DNA of 51,979 bases from Bacteroidales bacterium (GCA_029007435.1 JAQXHU010000110.1:1-51979); one strand, 5' to 3'; positions 9,524 to 19,226 are shown, counted from the first letter of the stretch. Notes: generated from the sequence alone by a model not told the origin. Numbers and translations: made by a program.

Positions 9524-9925
9524 TTGACATTAATCGGACTTCATATAGGTCAAAAGGCAGATTCAGCAAGAGTGGTCAGCATTTTTGGTAAGCCTGACAG
9601 ATATAAAAAGTTTGACAATGAGTATGGAATAAGCGAGACCTATTATTTTGGTAGTAATAGATTACATTTTGAGTGTAACGGATGCTTCCTTGACTTCAGA
9701 TTGGACGACAATCGTTTCGCAGCTCTCATTGACACAATCGAAGGCGGTGTCAGGGTCGGAGATCCGATTTCAAAACTCGACAATTACGTAACAGGCAAAC
9801 CAGAATTAATTAAAAAGGTTGATGGGTTCGATGTTTACGCAATCAACAAAGACTTATGCGACATCACCAGATTCTTCGTCAAAAATGGAATCATCAATAT
9901 CATCGTTTTCAGTTATATTCCATAA
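9524..9925 (+). CDS. Small protein of unknown function with two BamE-like repeats
   Basis: I do not recognise the family. The 133-residue product has two similar half-modules, LHIGQKADSARVVSIFGKPD (near residue 5) and VGDPISKLDNYVTGKPE (near residue 76). Each follows the pattern of a glycine turn, a helix and then GKP before beta strands, as in BamE/SmpA-like folds. There is no signal peptide and no ATG: the only usable start in the open frame is TTG at 9524, and the frame opens just after a TAG at 9491. The codons are richer in A/T than those of its neighbours. It may be a horizontally acquired gene or an N-terminally truncated remnant. A bidirectional terminator follows. Confidence 0.5.
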   Translation: MTLIGLHIGQKADSARVVSIFGKPDRYKKFDNEYGISETYYFGSNRLHFECNGCFLDFRLDDNRFAALIDTIEGGVRVGDPISKLDNYVTGKPELIKKVDGFDVYAINKDLCDITRFFVKNGIINIIVFSYIP

Positions 9926-9974
9926 TGAGCAAAAAGCACGATTTTGCCAACACTGGAAGTTTTGTAAATCGAAC

Positions 9975-10017
9975 CAAAAAAAGGCGGCTCGTGTCATAAG
10001 ACTTGAGTCGCCTTTTT
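9975..10017. terminator. Bidirectional terminator between the small orphan gene and tRNA-Leu
   Basis: GGCGGCTC (9983-9990) pairs with GAGTCGCC (10005-10012) with one G-U pair. The stem is flanked by seven A on the left and five T on the right, so it can stop transcription from both sides. Confidence 0.85.
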
Positions 10018-10020
10018 GCG

Positions 10021-10104
10021 TGCGCGGGAGCAGAGTCGAACTGCCACGCCTGTTACGGCACTACCTCCTGAGAGTAGCGCGTCTACCAATTTCGCCACCC
10101 GCGC
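10021..10104 (-). tRNA. tRNA-Leu (CAG anticodon)
   Basis: An 84-base class II tRNA on the minus strand. Acceptor arm GCGCGGG pairs with CCCGCGC and the discriminator is A. The anticodon stem CTACT/GGTAG encloses the loop C-T-CAG-G-A. A long variable arm is present and the T-arm contains the TTCGA loop. The 3' CCA is not encoded. It reads CUG codons. The terminator next to it serves as its 3' stop. Confidence 0.95.
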
Positions 10105-10118
10105 ATCAGATAGGAATG

Positions 10119-10149
10119 CAAAGATACAAATTGTTTTTTAATTAGCAAA
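10119..10149 (-). promoter_or_regulatory. Promoter of tRNA-Leu
   Basis: On the minus strand TTTG (10146-10149) and TATCTTTG (10119-10126) are 19 bases apart, a perfect Bacteroidota-type promoter. Transcription would start a few bases before the mature tRNA 5' end. Confidence 0.8.
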
Positions 10150-10177
10150 CTTGTTCCCTCTTTTTCTTTTTCCTCCG

Positions 10178-10218
10178 GTTTACAGCACAGATTCAAAACG
10201 GAGTGCTTCACTTCATCT
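10178..10218. repeat. Degenerate copy of the 3' end of the adjacent FimB/Mfa2-like gene
   Basis: These 41 bases match 10248-10288, the last codons of the neighbouring minus-strand gene, at 33 of 41 positions; seven of the eight differences are transitions. Read in the same direction the functional copy ends RWSETFHFETVL-stop and this copy reads R-stop-SEALRFESVL-stop. It is a decayed tandem duplication or the tail of a lost paralogue. Confidence 0.75.
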
Positions 10219-10249
10219 AATATATATTCCAGGCTAATGCCCTATTTGT

Positions 10250-11089
10250 TTACAGTACAGTTTCGAAATGGAATGTCTCACTCCATCTGTCAATCCTGAA
10301 CACAGCAGAAGTCGCCGCATAGTCAATCTCCAGCATTATGTCCTTCAAGTCATCCGAGCACCAGTCATACCCGCTGGCTTCTATGTAATTGCCTATGGCA
10401 AAAACCCGCCGGTTTCCGTCCGCTCCGACGATATGCAGTGACAGGGAGCAGTCTTTCTGCCTCGGCACACGGACAGTGCAGTACCTTGTCCCTCCACCTG
10501 AGGCCTCATCCACCGCCACAGCCGAGAAAGGCCCCTCGGCAGGAAGTCCATCATTACCATAACCGCAGACATTGCCCCTGACCTCAAGGCTGAACAGGTC
10601 TCCCCCATTGAAATAAATCCCTATGACACAGCAATTCCTGCGCAGCGGAATGTCCGCTTCAGCCCTGTCACCCAAAGTGCTGGCCGACACCGCTCCAGTC
10701 CAGATTTCCGGACACTGCTCCCCTTCCGGAATCCTTATCCACACATCTTCACCGTATGGACATACAACCGTTTCCGATGGCCAGACAGCCAAAGCTACCG
10801 CCCTGCCCCTTGCCGTCCTGAAACTTGCCGTCCTGCTGCCCGTCAAGGCAACTATGCTGTCCAGAGACTCGTCCGCTCCATTTTCCGCATCGACAGACAG
10901 GCGCAGGGCTACCCCGTCCCGCAACCTCGCAGTGTCCCGCTCTCCGAAAACCAGGCTCAGAGCACACGGACACAAGGTCCTGCTCTCTTTCACCGAACAG
11001 CCGGGGATCGTGACCAATGAAAGCTGGAGGAAGATGAGCAAGAGCAGAACCTGTCCGCTGAATAGCCTGTAATGTTTGTCAAATACCAT
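10250..11089 (-). CDS. FimB/Mfa2-like lipoprotein (fimbrial accessory type)
   Basis: A 279-residue lipoprotein whose long hydrophobic signal ends in a lipobox at Cys31 (VTIPGC). Just after it comes SVKESRTLCPCALSLVF, matching the Cys-x-x-x-(D/S)R-x-x-CPC pattern at the start of FimB/Mfa2-type proteins, which anchor and terminate Bacteroidales fimbriae. Two beta-sandwich-like halves follow. Assignment rests on this motif and on context: the gene lies 16 bases after a DUF3575 gene, a combination common in fimbrial loci. No major fimbrillin gene is visible here. A decayed copy of its 3' end lies immediately downstream. Confidence 0.6.
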   Translation of the reverse strand: MVFDKHYRLFSGQVLLLLIFLQLSLVTIPGCSVKESRTLCPCALSLVFGERDTARLRDGVALRLSVDAENGADESLDSIVALTGSRTASFRTARGRAVALAVWPSETVVCPYGEDVWIRIPEGEQCPEIWTGAVSASTLGDRAEADIPLRRNCCVIGIYFNGGDLFSLEVRGNVCGYGNDGLPAEGPFSAVAVDEASGGGTRYCTVRVPRQKDCSLSLHIVGADGNRRVFAIGNYIEASGYDWCSDDLKDIMLEIDYAATSAVFRIDRWSETFHFETVL

Positions 11090-11105
11090 AAGTTTGTACC
11101 CTCTA

Positions 11106-11675
11106 TCAGAAAATATAACTCAGGGCCACAATTATATCTGAAGGCAATACGAACACTTTCCGCCCTGACGATTCAATGCTGCCGCATACAGGACAGCTGT
11201 AAGAGGTGAAAAAGTCAACCCCGCTCCAGAGCATCGCCCCGAACTCAATATTGAAGTGCTTCCCTATCATATACGCATAACCCCCTCCGAGAGCGAGCCC
11301 GGCCCTGTCACCTTCCCTGGTGCGCCTGGAGAATATTCCACCGGAACTGTATTCCTGATACTGAAGCTTTCCGGCAACCCACCAGCCGGAATATACATTC
11401 CAGGGCCAGTAGCGAACTCCCGCATAATAGGCCTGCTGGCGGTTCCTTGCGCTCTCCTTTCCCTTTCCGAGATTGAAAGTGAACGGATTGTATTTCGTCC
11501 CGGCATACAGATTCCAGTGCCTTGCCACAGGACAGGAAGCTTCCAGGTTCATAGTGAGGAAATTGGCATACCCCACAATATTTGTGGAAAGCGAAGCCTT
11601 CTGGGCAGACATATCCGTACATTTCACCAGGGCGGCGAAGACAACCGCCAGGGCCAGAATAATTTTATTTCGCAT
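11106..11675 (-). CDS. DUF3575 outer-membrane beta-barrel protein
   Basis: A 189-residue protein with a signal peptide (KIILALAVVFAALVKCTDMSAQ) and short barrel-like strands. The stretch GVRYWPWNVYSGWWVAGKLQ, the following YSSGG and GYAYMIGKHFNIEFGAML are typical of DUF3575, a family usually encoded beside FimB/Mfa2-type proteins. It ends in an aromatic residue (SYIF), as barrel proteins do. I chose the ATG for MRNKII; a TTG three codons upstream is possible. The start overlaps the end of the upstream metallopeptidase-like gene by 11 bases, so the three genes form one transcription unit. Confidence 0.8.
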   Translation of the reverse strand: MRNKIILALAVVFAALVKCTDMSAQKASLSTNIVGYANFLTMNLEASCPVARHWNLYAGTKYNPFTFNLGKGKESARNRQQAYYAGVRYWPWNVYSGWWVAGKLQYQEYSSGGIFSRRTREGDRAGLALGGGYAYMIGKHFNIEFGAMLWSGVDFFTSYSCPVCGSIESSGRKVFVLPSDIIVALSYIF

Positions 11676-13242
11676 ACCTGTCAAACACCTGCTGGATGAC
11701 CGCCGCTTTTCCTGGAAAAGATTCCAGAAGTTTCATTTTCAGGGTCTCCCTGTCATCAACATCCTTTTTCAGCACCGAGAAAATCTGCGAGCGCGTCATT
11801 CCCCTCTCCTCCAGATATCTGAAAATCTGAGGATGGAACCAGTAACTCATTCCGGCAACAGGCATTGTCCCGCCATACCGGTCGTGATACATAGCATTCT
11901 GCATATAGTATCCCCACATCTCCCCAACTTCACAATAACCCGCATCACTTTCCGCCCCGGTTCCGTAGGTAACTCCGCCGGTGGAGACAAATGATGTAAG
12001 AATAAACTTTATATATTTGTCCCAGAATGACTTGCCTGCCTGTGCAAAATGGCTTGCGTGGGCAAGTTCGTGACAGGTTTCCGAGTAAATGGACGAATAC
12101 GACATCTGGTCTTTGAGCCCGAGAGTGATGTCGGGCAGGAAAGATTTCAGAAGTCCGGCATAATCTCCAAGAAAACTTCTGACGAGGGCGTTGTCTATCA
12201 CAGCTCCCTGCCTCATCATCACTGCGCTGCTTGCTGTGGCATTTTTGAAAATCCAGATTCTCAGGTTCTTGGGAGGTCTGGTGATATTCATATCTCCTTC
12301 ACCGCACCTTGCGATATAGTCATAAGCGGCATTGTTCACGACAGTCCTGCGCCACAGCTTGACATCGGAATCCTTCGTGACGGTCACATCCATTCCTGAC
12401 GGTGCACCCTGGCCGAGTGCCGACATCGATGCCGGCGCAATCACCTTGTTGAAGCCTATCGCAAACCCTTCTTTATTCTTGAACATCAGTCTGTAACGCG
12501 GTTTGGCAGAAAATTTTCTGTCCATCTTGTAATATCCGTCCCGGTCAGTGTATGCAGTGGCAAACTTCACAAAGACATTGCAGACAACGGTAACCCCGGA
12601 CACTCCGAAAGGCTGTCCGCCATTGGCCTCGTCATCAATCACAGTGACCCTGCCGGACGGCTTCTCCGCACTCCCGCGGGTAACCGGAGCCAGGCACATC
12701 TCATTTCCGGTCAGCCTGAAAGATTCCCTTTCAACCGCCTCCCAGTCAATCCCGTCTTCGGACCTGGTCCCGCTCTCCGGTATGTAGCAGTCATCAAGAA
12801 CTTCATACTCAACACCTTCCGGGAAAGCCTCCCCGTGAGGGATGACCGCATACTGCCAGGTTATATCTTACTCGTCCAATGCCGGGTCGTGATAATAATC
12901 TCCATCCTGAAGTATCTGATAATCAAGCGGATGGTCCATAAGGTCATAGCCTGCATCAACAAGTTTCTGATACTCCGCCTCAGTCTTGGGCAGGAAGCGC
13001 ACATACACATCCGTAGGTGTCACATCCACCCTGTCAGCTTTTGTAGGATAAAGGCTCTCCAGCGCTTTTGTGACATTTTTCACAGAGTACGGGTCATCAA
13101 GTTTTTTACCAAGCACAATCATCTCGTGCGGAATTCTGCTGCCTGCCGGATCCACATCAGGCGAATGCCAGCCGTTATCCTCAGAACATCCCGCCAGCAT
13201 TGCCAACGCCAGACAGGAAACAGTTTTGAATAATCCTCTCAT
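11665..13242 (-). pseudogene. Metallopeptidase-like lipoprotein interrupted by an in-frame TAA
   Basis: The frame starts at MRGLFKTVSCLALAMLAGC (lipobox) and runs to a TAA at 12868-12870 after YYHDPALDE. It then continues in the same frame with DITWQYAVIPHGEAFPEGVE for 56 codons before the next ATG and ends at 11665. Without the stop the product would be about 525 residues: an N-terminal domain (LGKKLDDPYSV, VYVRFLPK, HPLDYQI), a carboxypeptidase-regulatory-like segment (DGYYKMDRKF) and a zincin-like domain with HELAH (in ETCHELAHASHF) and a downstream candidate zinc ligand in YCEVGEMWGYY. I recall intact Bacteroidales lipoproteins that run through the DP-x-x-x-E-x-TWQY junction. No other stop or frameshift is present, so the lesion is recent, an assembly error, or read through. 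Confidence 0.8.
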
Positions 13243-13331
13243 AATTCTCAGTTTTAATATTACAACGGCAAAGTACGGCAGTATTATCCGCATCGTGAAA
13301 ATGGATGCGGATAAATTTCAAAATCACCGCT

Positions 13332-13363
13332 ATTGTGAATACAGCGGCGTTTTTCTATCTTTG
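13332..13363 (+). promoter_or_regulatory. Promoter of the histidine phosphatase gene
   Basis: ATTG (13332-13335) and TATCTTTG (13356-13363) are 20 bases apart, matching the Bacteroidota promoter form. The start codon follows 25 bases after the -7 element. Confidence 0.7.
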
Positions 13364-13387
13364 CATAGAACTAAAAAGCTGCAAATT

Positions 13388-14692
13388 ATGAAATTCACAT
13401 CCCGGATTGCCCTCTTTTTCGCCGGCATTTTACTGTCAAGCGGCATCGCGGCATCCCAGAATTATGTAGAACGGGTCAAGGAGAATCCAGCAATCGCATC
13501 CGGTGTCTATCACCCGTACCACACCGGAAATCTGTCAGACACACCTGCCCCGAAAGGCTACAAGCCATTCTACATTTCCCATTTCGGAAGGCACGGCTCC
13601 CGTTACCATACATTGCTACAGTATTTCGATGACGGAAAGGATGGCCTGGAAAAAGCGGCCAGGGCCGGAATCCTGACAGCGGACGGAAAGGCGTTGCAAA
13701 CTGATTTCCTGACTGTTATGAATGAGCACAACGGGCTGGAAGGAGAGCTCTCCCCTCTCGGGGCGAAAGAGCACAAAGGTGTCGCCCGAAGAATGTACCA
13801 GCGCTTCACTCCGGTATTCAACTCCCGTTCCCGCAAAGAAATCGACTGCGTGTCAAGCAATATCAGGAGGTGCATAATAAGCATGGCCAATTTCTCAGAA
13901 AGTCTTGATGACCAGAATCCCGGGCTGGATTTCACATTCCACACCGGGGACAAGTATTTCGCATACATAATGAAGCCCGCAAAAGGCAAGACGTTCGGGA
14001 AGGCCTGCGCAGCCGCAGAGGACTCTGTCAGGAAGGCCGACTGCAAATACGACAAACTGTTCTCCAGGATCTTCACCGACCCGGAGAAAGCACTTGAACT
14101 GATTCCCGACCCTCAGGCTTTCATCAAATCAGTATATATGGCAGGAGCGATTTGCCCTGACCTCGACTACCTTGGCATTGACATTTTCAAATACTTCGAT
14201 TATACAGAACTGGCACCGCAGTCATACGTCCTTCTCGACAAGATGTACGGGGAATGCGGCAACTCGCTGGACTACGGTGACCGCTGTGTATGCTCGGCTG
14301 ACGACCTTTTGTCCGACATCATCTCCAAAGCGGACGAGGCAATTAAAGAAGGCAGCCACCGTGCCGCAGACCTCCGTTTCGGACACGATTCGGGGCTTCT
14401 TCCGCTGATCGGACTTATGGAAATCAAGGAGATGAGCGACAGATGCAGGATGGTCGGGGCGCACGACCACTGGACGAGTTATGACAATATTCCGATGTGC
14501 TCCAATATCCAGCTGGTTTTCTACAGGGGAAAATCCGGGGACATTCTGGTGAAACTGCTTTACAATGAACAGGAAACGACGGTTCCGGCAGTCAAGGCCC
14601 TGCAGGGCCCGTATTACCGCTGGGATGACCTGAAAGCATATTTCCAGTCCCGTGTAGAAATGGCCAACAGGTACAATGCTCAATTTGATTGA
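13388..14692 (+). CDS. Secreted histidine-type phosphatase (phytase/MINPP-like)
   Basis: A 434-residue branch-2 histidine phosphatase. A signal peptide (RIALFFAGILLSSGIAASQ) directs export. The phosphohistidine motif is FGRHGSR with Arg68, His69 and Gly70, and the C-terminal proton-donor motif is FGHDSG with His333-Asp334. Length and organisation resemble bacterial multiple inositol-polyphosphate phosphatases of gut Bacteroides, but the motif is HD rather than the HAE I associate with MINPP, so the substrate (phytate or another phosphomonoester) is open. The start follows the promoter and signal peptide; the frame stays open further upstream, but that extension has no signal. The dehydrogenase gene follows after 35 bases. 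Confidence 0.85.
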   Translation: MKFTSRIALFFAGILLSSGIAASQNYVERVKENPAIASGVYHPYHTGNLSDTPAPKGYKPFYISHFGRHGSRYHTLLQYFDDGKDGLEKAARAGILTADGKALQTDFLTVMNEHNGLEGELSPLGAKEHKGVARRMYQRFTPVFNSRSRKEIDCVSSNIRRCIISMANFSESLDDQNPGLDFTFHTGDKYFAYIMKPAKGKTFGKACAAAEDSVRKADCKYDKLFSRIFTDPEKALELIPDPQAFIKSVYMAGAICPDLDYLGIDIFKYFDYTELAPQSYVLLDKMYGECGNSLDYGDRCVCSADDLLSDIISKADEAIKEGSHRAADLRFGHDSGLLPLIGLMEIKEMSDRCRMVGAHDHWTSYDNIPMCSNIQLVFYRGKSGDILVKLLYNEQETTVPAVKALQGPYYRWDDLKAYFQSRVEMANRYNAQFD

Positions 14693-14727
14693 CAACACAG
14701 CATAACTGACAAAAAACGGACAATAAT

Positions 14728-15654
14728 ATGAAAATTGTGTTTCTGGACGCGGCAACAGTCGGGGACACCCCGCTGGCCTGCATTGAAGAACTTGGCGAGC
14801 TGGTCTGCTGGCCGAATTCCACTGCAGAAGAGGCCCTTCAACGGGTCTCCGACTGCGATGTATTGATAATCAACAAAGTAAAGGTAACAAAGGAACTACT
14901 GGACGCAGCACCTTCATTGAAACTTGTATGCGAGGCGGCCACCGGCGTCAACAATATTGACCTGAAGGCCTGCGAGGAAAGAGGAATTCCTGTACGCAAT
15001 GTGGCCGGCTACTCCACTGATTCTGTCGTCCAGGCAACATTTATGCACATTCTCTCACTATTGGGCAGCGCTCCGTATTTCGACAATGCGGTGAAATCAG
15101 GAGCGTATTCAGCCGGACCACTGTTCACCGACGTGTCAAAGCCGTTTGTGGAAATCAAGGGCAAACGTATGGGAATCATCGGAATGGGAGCAATCGGAAC
15201 AAAGGTCGCGAGAGTGGCGGAGGCTTTTGGGATGGAGGTGGTGTATTACTCCACATCCGGGACCGGGCACTGCAAGGAATGGCCGAGCATCCCGCTTGAC
15301 GAACTTATGCGCACCTCCGATGTGATTTCGATTCACGCTCCTTATAATGAAAGAACCGCCGGTCTTGTGGGAATTGAGCAGCTTAAACTGATGAAGCGCA
15401 CTGCCATCATTGTCAATATGGGTCGCGGCGGAATCATTGTAGAGAAGGATCTGGCCGGGGCAATCAATTCCGGCATCATCGCCGGGGCTGCCCTCGATGT
15501 ATTTGAAAAAGAGCCTGTTCCGGCCGACAATCCGCTTCTCCATACCTCACATCCGGAACTGCTGCGATTCACTCCCCACACCGCCTGGGCAAGTGTGGAG
15601 GCAAGGCAGCGCCTTGTTTCCGCCATTGCGGACAATATCAGGAGCACGATATAG
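14728..15654 (+). CDS. D-2-hydroxyacid dehydrogenase (NAD-dependent)
   Basis: A 308-residue cytosolic oxidoreductase that reduces 2-keto acids to D-2-hydroxyacids. The Rossmann motif GMGAIG is at 152-157, and the catalytic Arg-Glu-His set is Arg233 (NMGRGG), Glu262 (DVFEKEP) and His284 (FTPHTAW). The family includes hydroxypyruvate/glycerate dehydrogenases and D-lactate dehydrogenases; the short length without a C-terminal ACT domain rules out a long-form SerA. The true substrate cannot be decided. It is probably co-transcribed with the phosphatase and ends at a strong bidirectional terminator. Confidence 0.88.
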   Translation: MKIVFLDAATVGDTPLACIEELGELVCWPNSTAEEALQRVSDCDVLIINKVKVTKELLDAAPSLKLVCEAATGVNNIDLKACEERGIPVRNVAGYSTDSVVQATFMHILSLLGSAPYFDNAVKSGAYSAGPLFTDVSKPFVEIKGKRMGIIGMGAIGTKVARVAEAFGMEVVYYSTSGTGHCKEWPSIPLDELMRTSDVISIHAPYNERTAGLVGIEQLKLMKRTAIIVNMGRGGIIVEKDLAGAINSGIIAGAALDVFEKEPVPADNPLLHTSHPELLRFTPHTAWASVEARQRLVSAIADNIRSTI

Positions 15655-15678
15655 GCTTCAACAGACATAAGCGCATAC

Positions 15679-15715
15679 AATAACGGGGTCGGTCACAATG
15701 GCCGGCCCCGTTATT
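15679..15715. terminator. Bidirectional terminator between the dehydrogenase and guaA
   Basis: AATAACGGGGTCGG (15679-15692) pairs with CCGGCCCCGTTATT (15702-15715) with one G-U pair and a nine-base loop. The outer A/T pairs can act as U-tracts in either direction for the two convergent genes. Confidence 0.88.
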
Positions 15716-15726
15716 ATAGATACATA

Positions 15727-17310
15727 TTACTCCCACTCGATGGTGGCAGGCGGTTTGGAAGAGATGTCGTAAACAACGCGGTTCACCCCGCGGACCTTGT
15801 TTATTATCTCGTCGCTGACCTTTGCAAGGAAATCATACGGGAAATGGAACCAGTCGGCGGTCATCGCGTCAGTGGAGACCACGGCCCTGAGAGCCACCGG
15901 ATTCTCATAAGTGCGCTCATCGCCCATCACGCCCACACTCTTGACAGGCAGCAGGATAACGCCGGCCTGCCAGATTGCGTCATAGAGATTTTCCGCCATT
16001 ATCCTCGGATCGGAAGCTGAAGGGAATCCCATTCCGGTGCAGTCATAGTTCCGGAGACCTTTAATATAAATATCGTCAGCCTCGCGGAGCACCCTCAGTT
16101 TCTCCTCAGTCACATCGCCGATGATGCGGATCGCAAGAGACGGTCCAGGGAACGGATGACGGCCCACAAGTTCCTCTTTGATGCCGAGAGAGCGGCCAAC
16201 CCTGCGGACCTCGTCCTTGAACAGCATCTTGAGAGGCTCGACCACCTTTAGGTTCATCTTCTCCGGCAGTCCGCCCACATTGTGGTGAGACTTGATCTTG
16301 GATGCGATGCCAGGTATGCCTGCAGACTCTATCACATCCGGATAGATTGTGCCCTGGGCAAGCCATTTGGCATTCTCGATTGTCCTTGCGTATTTGTCGA
16401 AGGTCTCGACAAAAAGTCTTCCGATTATCTTCCTCTTCGCCTCAGGCTCGGTCACACCGGCAAGCCGGCTTATGAACTCTTTCGATGCGTCAGCGCCTAT
16501 AACATTGAGACCCATATCTTTATACGAGTCCATCACATCCTCGAACTCGTTCTTGCGGAGCAGTCCGTTGTTCACGAAGATGCAAGTCAGGTTATGTCCG
16601 ATGGCCTTGTTGAGAAGGACGGCGGCCACTGTCGAATCCACACCTCCGCTCAGTCCGAGAATCACCCTGTCGTCACCAACCTGGGCGCGCAGCTCGGCCA
16701 CAGTTGTCTCAATGAAAGAGGCAGGAGTCCAGTCACCCTTGCAGCCGCAGATTCCGAAGGCGAAATTCGCAAGGATTTTTGAGCCCTCGGTGCTGTGGAA
16801 CACTTCCGGATGGAACTGGACAGCGTAAGTCGGCTCGTTCTTGAAATGGAAAGCAGCATTCACAACATCGTCGGTGGAAGCTATCACTTCAGCGTCCCGG
16901 GGGATCGCGGAAATAGTGTCGCCGTGGGACATCCAAACCTGCGAATGCGCAGAAACTCCCTGAAGCAGAGGCGAATCCGCATTGACCACATTCAACATTG
17001 CCCTGCCGTATTCCCTTGCGAGCGAGCCCTCGACCTTTCCGCCGAATTTCGCGGCGAGATACTGGGCGCCATAACAGATTCCTAGCAATGGAAGTTTTCC
17101 TTTCACCCCTTCGAGGTCAATCTGTGGGGCATTCTCATCCCTCACTGAGCAAGGGCTTCCTGAGATTATCACTCCCTTCACGGCCGGATCAGGAGCCGGC
17201 ATCTTGTTGTAAGGGTAGATTTCGCAGAAGACGTTGAGTTCCCTCAGGCGCCGGCCAATCAGCTGCGTCACCTGGGAACCTGCATCAAGAATGATGATTT
17301 TTTCAGTCAT
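15727..17310 (-). CDS. guaA: GMP synthase (glutamine-hydrolysing)
   Basis: A 527-residue enzyme that aminates XMP to GMP with glutamine and ATP. The N-terminal class I amidotransferase domain has Cys79 (LLGICYGAQ), His167 and Glu169 (VQFHPEV). The ATP pyrophosphatase P-loop is SGGVDS at 221-226. The C-terminal dimerisation domain ends [14 protein letters not shown], the family's conserved terminus. Length is normal. It stands apart from the purine operon further along the window and is divergent from typA. A candidate -7 element lies 38 bases upstream of the ATG. Confidence 0.98.
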   Translation of the reverse strand: MTEKIIILDAGSQVTQLIGRRLRELNVFCEIYPYNKMPAPDPAVKGVIISGSPCSVRDENAPQIDLEGVKGKLPLLGICYGAQYLAAKFGGKVEGSLAREYGRAMLNVVNADSPLLQGVSAHSQVWMSHGDTISAIPRDAEVIASTDDVVNAAFHFKNEPTYAVQFHPEVFHSTEGSKILANFAFGICGCKGDWTPASFIETTVAELRAQVGDDRVILGLSGGVDSTVAAVLLNKAIGHNLTCIFVNNGLLRKNEFEDVMDSYKDMGLNVIGADASKEFISRLAGVTEPEAKRKIIGRLFVETFDKYARTIENAKWLAQGTIYPDVIESAGIPGIASKIKSHHNVGGLPEKMNLKVVEPLKMLFKDEVRRVGRSLGIKEELVGRHPFPGPSLAIRIIGDVTEEKLRVLREADDIYIKGLRNYDCTGMGFPSASDPRIMAENLYDAIWQAGVILLPVKSVGVMGDERTYENPVALRAVVSTDAMTADWFHFPYDFLAKVSDEIINKVRGVNRVVYDISSKPPATIEWE

Positions 17311-17347
17311 ATTTGGGTTATTGTAATTTTTTCAGGATTGCGCAATG

Positions 17348-17396
17348 CAAAAATAATATAAAAAGTTCATTAAAACCGAAGAAATGAGTAATTTTG
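17348..17396. promoter_or_regulatory. Divergent -7 elements for guaA and typA
   Basis: For guaA the minus strand reads TATTTTTG (17348-17355). For typA the plus strand reads TAATTTTG (17389-17396), 27 bases before the ATG. Both fit TAnnTTTG, but the -33 positions are only T-rich, so these calls are tentative. Confidence 0.45.
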
Positions 17397-17423
17397 CAGT
17401 TCTGTATTGATGAGAACTTATAT

Positions 17424-19226
17424 ATGGACGTTAGGAACATTGCGATTATTGCGCACGTTGACCACGGAAAGACGACTCTCGTGGACCGTATGATATATCA
17501 GGCGAATCTTGTACGCCAGCCTGAGAATCTCGGAGAATTGATTCTTGACAACAATGACATTGAAAGAGAGAGAGGTATCACAATCCTCGCAAAGAATGTC
17601 TCAGTTGTTTACAAAGGCGTAAAAATCAATATTATAGATACTCCAGGGCATAGTGATTTCGGCGGAGAGGTCGAGAGGGTGCTCAATATGGCCGACGGTG
17701 TTCTTCTCCTTGTGGACGCGTTCGAAGGTTGTATGCCACAGACCAGGTTCGTGCTTCAGAAGGCCCTCCAGATGGGCAAAAAGCCGATTGTGGTTGTGAA
17801 CAAGGTGGACAAGCCGAACTGCCGTCCGGACGAGGTCCAGGAAGAGGTGTTCGACCTGATGTTCTCACTCAACGCCAACGAGGACCAGCTGGATTTCCGC
17901 ACAGTTTTCGGAAGCGCAAAGCAGGGCTGGATGTCAAACGACTGGAAAAATCCGGGCAATGACATCACCCCGCTCCTGGACGCGATTCTTGAGGTGATTC
18001 CGGCTCCGGCACAGAACGAGGGCACGCCACAGATGCTTATTTCCTCCCTGGAATATTCCCCGTACGTTGGAAGGATCGCTGTCGGAAGGGTGACAAGGGG
18101 AACTCTCTCAGCAGGTATGAATGTCAGCCTTTGCAAAAGGTATGACATTGTGGAGAAACAGAAAATCAAACAGATACTCATATTTGACGGACTCGGGAAG
18201 AAAGAGGTGCAGACCGTCCAGTGCGGAGACATCTGCGCTGTTGTGGGCATTGACGGATTCGAAATCGGAGACACAATCGCCGACTTCGAGAACCCTGAAG
18301 CGCTTCCTCCGATCGCCGTTGACGAGCCGACAATGAGTATGCTCTTCACCATCAACAATTCCCCGTTCTTCGGAAAAGACGGAAAGTACGTGACTTCAAG
18401 GCACATCAAGGACCGTCTGGACAAAGAACTTGAGAAAAACCTGGCGCTCAGGGTGAAACCGGGGCTGAACGCAGACTCGTTCGTGGTGTACGGACGCGGT
18501 GTGCTTCATCTCTCCGTCCTTATCGAGGAAATGAGGAGAGAGGGATTCGAGCTGCAGGTGGGCCAGCCTAAAGTGCTGGACAAGACCATCAACGGGCAGC
18601 GCTGCGAGCCTATCGAGGAATTGAGCATCGAGGTTCCGGAGCAGTTCGTCGGAGCGGCGATTGAAATATCCACGAGAAGGAAGGGCGCCTTGATTCATAT
18701 GGAACCGAGGGGAGACAGGACGCTTCTGGAGTTCGAGATACCTACCAGAGGACTTATGGGATTGAGGAGCAATCTGTTGACCGCTTCACAGGGAGAGGCT
18801 GTGGTGGCCCACAGGTTCAAAGACTACCAGCCTTACAAAGGCGAGATTGAGCACCGTACAAACGGCTCTCTCGTTTCGCTGGAGACCGGCGAGGCCATCG
18901 CTTATTCGATGAACAAACTTCTGGACCGCGGACGTTTCTTCGTGGAGCCGGGAGAGGAAATCTACGCCGGCGAGGTAGTGGGAGAGCATACACGAGACAG
19001 GGATCTGAACGTGAACATCTGCAAGACCAAGAAGCTGACAAACGTGCGCGCAGCAGGCAGCGACGAGAAAATTATCCTGCCTCCGGCACTGAAGATGTCG
19101 CTTGAGGAAATGCTTGAGTATATCAATGAGGATGAATTGGTTGAGGTAACTCCTCACCACCTGAGAATACGTAAAATTCTGCTCGATCCGATAGAAAGGA
19201 AAAGAAAAAGCGGAGAATCTGATTGA
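17424..19226 (+). CDS. typA: Translational GTPase TypA/BipA
   Basis: A 600-residue ribosome-associated GTPase involved in stress and low-temperature ribosome assembly. G1 is AHVDHGKTT (residues 9-17), G3 is [12 protein letters not shown] and G4 is NKVDKPN. EF-G-like domains II, III and V follow, then the BipA-specific C-terminal domain ([23 protein letters not shown]). I chose the ATG of [12 protein letters not shown] because it matches the usual N-terminus; an upstream in-frame extension would start inside the promoter. No other gene shares its operon; a promoter for the next gene overlaps its stop. Confidence 0.97.
   Translation: MDVRNIAIIAHVDHGKTTLVDRMIYQANLVRQPENLGELILDNNDIERERGITILAKNVSVVYKGVKINIIDTPGHSDFGGEVERVLNMADGVLLLVDAFEGCMPQTRFVLQKALQMGKKPIVVVNKVDKPNCRPDEVQEEVFDLMFSLNANEDQLDFRTVFGSAKQGWMSNDWKNPGNDITPLLDAILEVIPAPAQNEGTPQMLISSLEYSPYVGRIAVGRVTRGTLSAGMNVSLCKRYDIVEKQKIKQILIFDGLGKKEVQTVQCGDICAVVGIDGFEIGDTIADFENPEALPPIAVDEPTMSMLFTINNSPFFGKDGKYVTSRHIKDRLDKELEKNLALRVKPGLNADSFVVYGRGVLHLSVLIEEMRREGFELQVGQPKVLDKTINGQRCEPIEELSIEVPEQFVGAAIEISTRRKGALIHMEPRGDRTLLEFEIPTRGLMGLRSNLLTASQGEAVVAHRFKDYQPYKGEIEHRTNGSLVSLETGEAIAYSMNKLLDRGRFFVEPGEEIYAGEVVGEHTRDRDLNVNICKTKKLTNVRAAGSDEKIILPPALKMSLEEMLEYINEDELVEVTPHHLRIRKILLDPIERKRKSGESD

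Noticed and set aside
12868..12870. Programmed stop-codon read-through or an alternative genetic code at the TAA
   Set aside because: TAA ends many other genes in the window (for example the FimB/Mfa2-like gene), and no stimulatory structure is evident beside this one. A nonsense mutation or sequence error is simpler.
13070..13387. N-terminal extension of the histidine phosphatase frame by 106 codons
   Set aside because: It overlaps the divergent lipoprotein gene and the phosphatase promoter, and the internal ATG at 13388 begins a good signal peptide.
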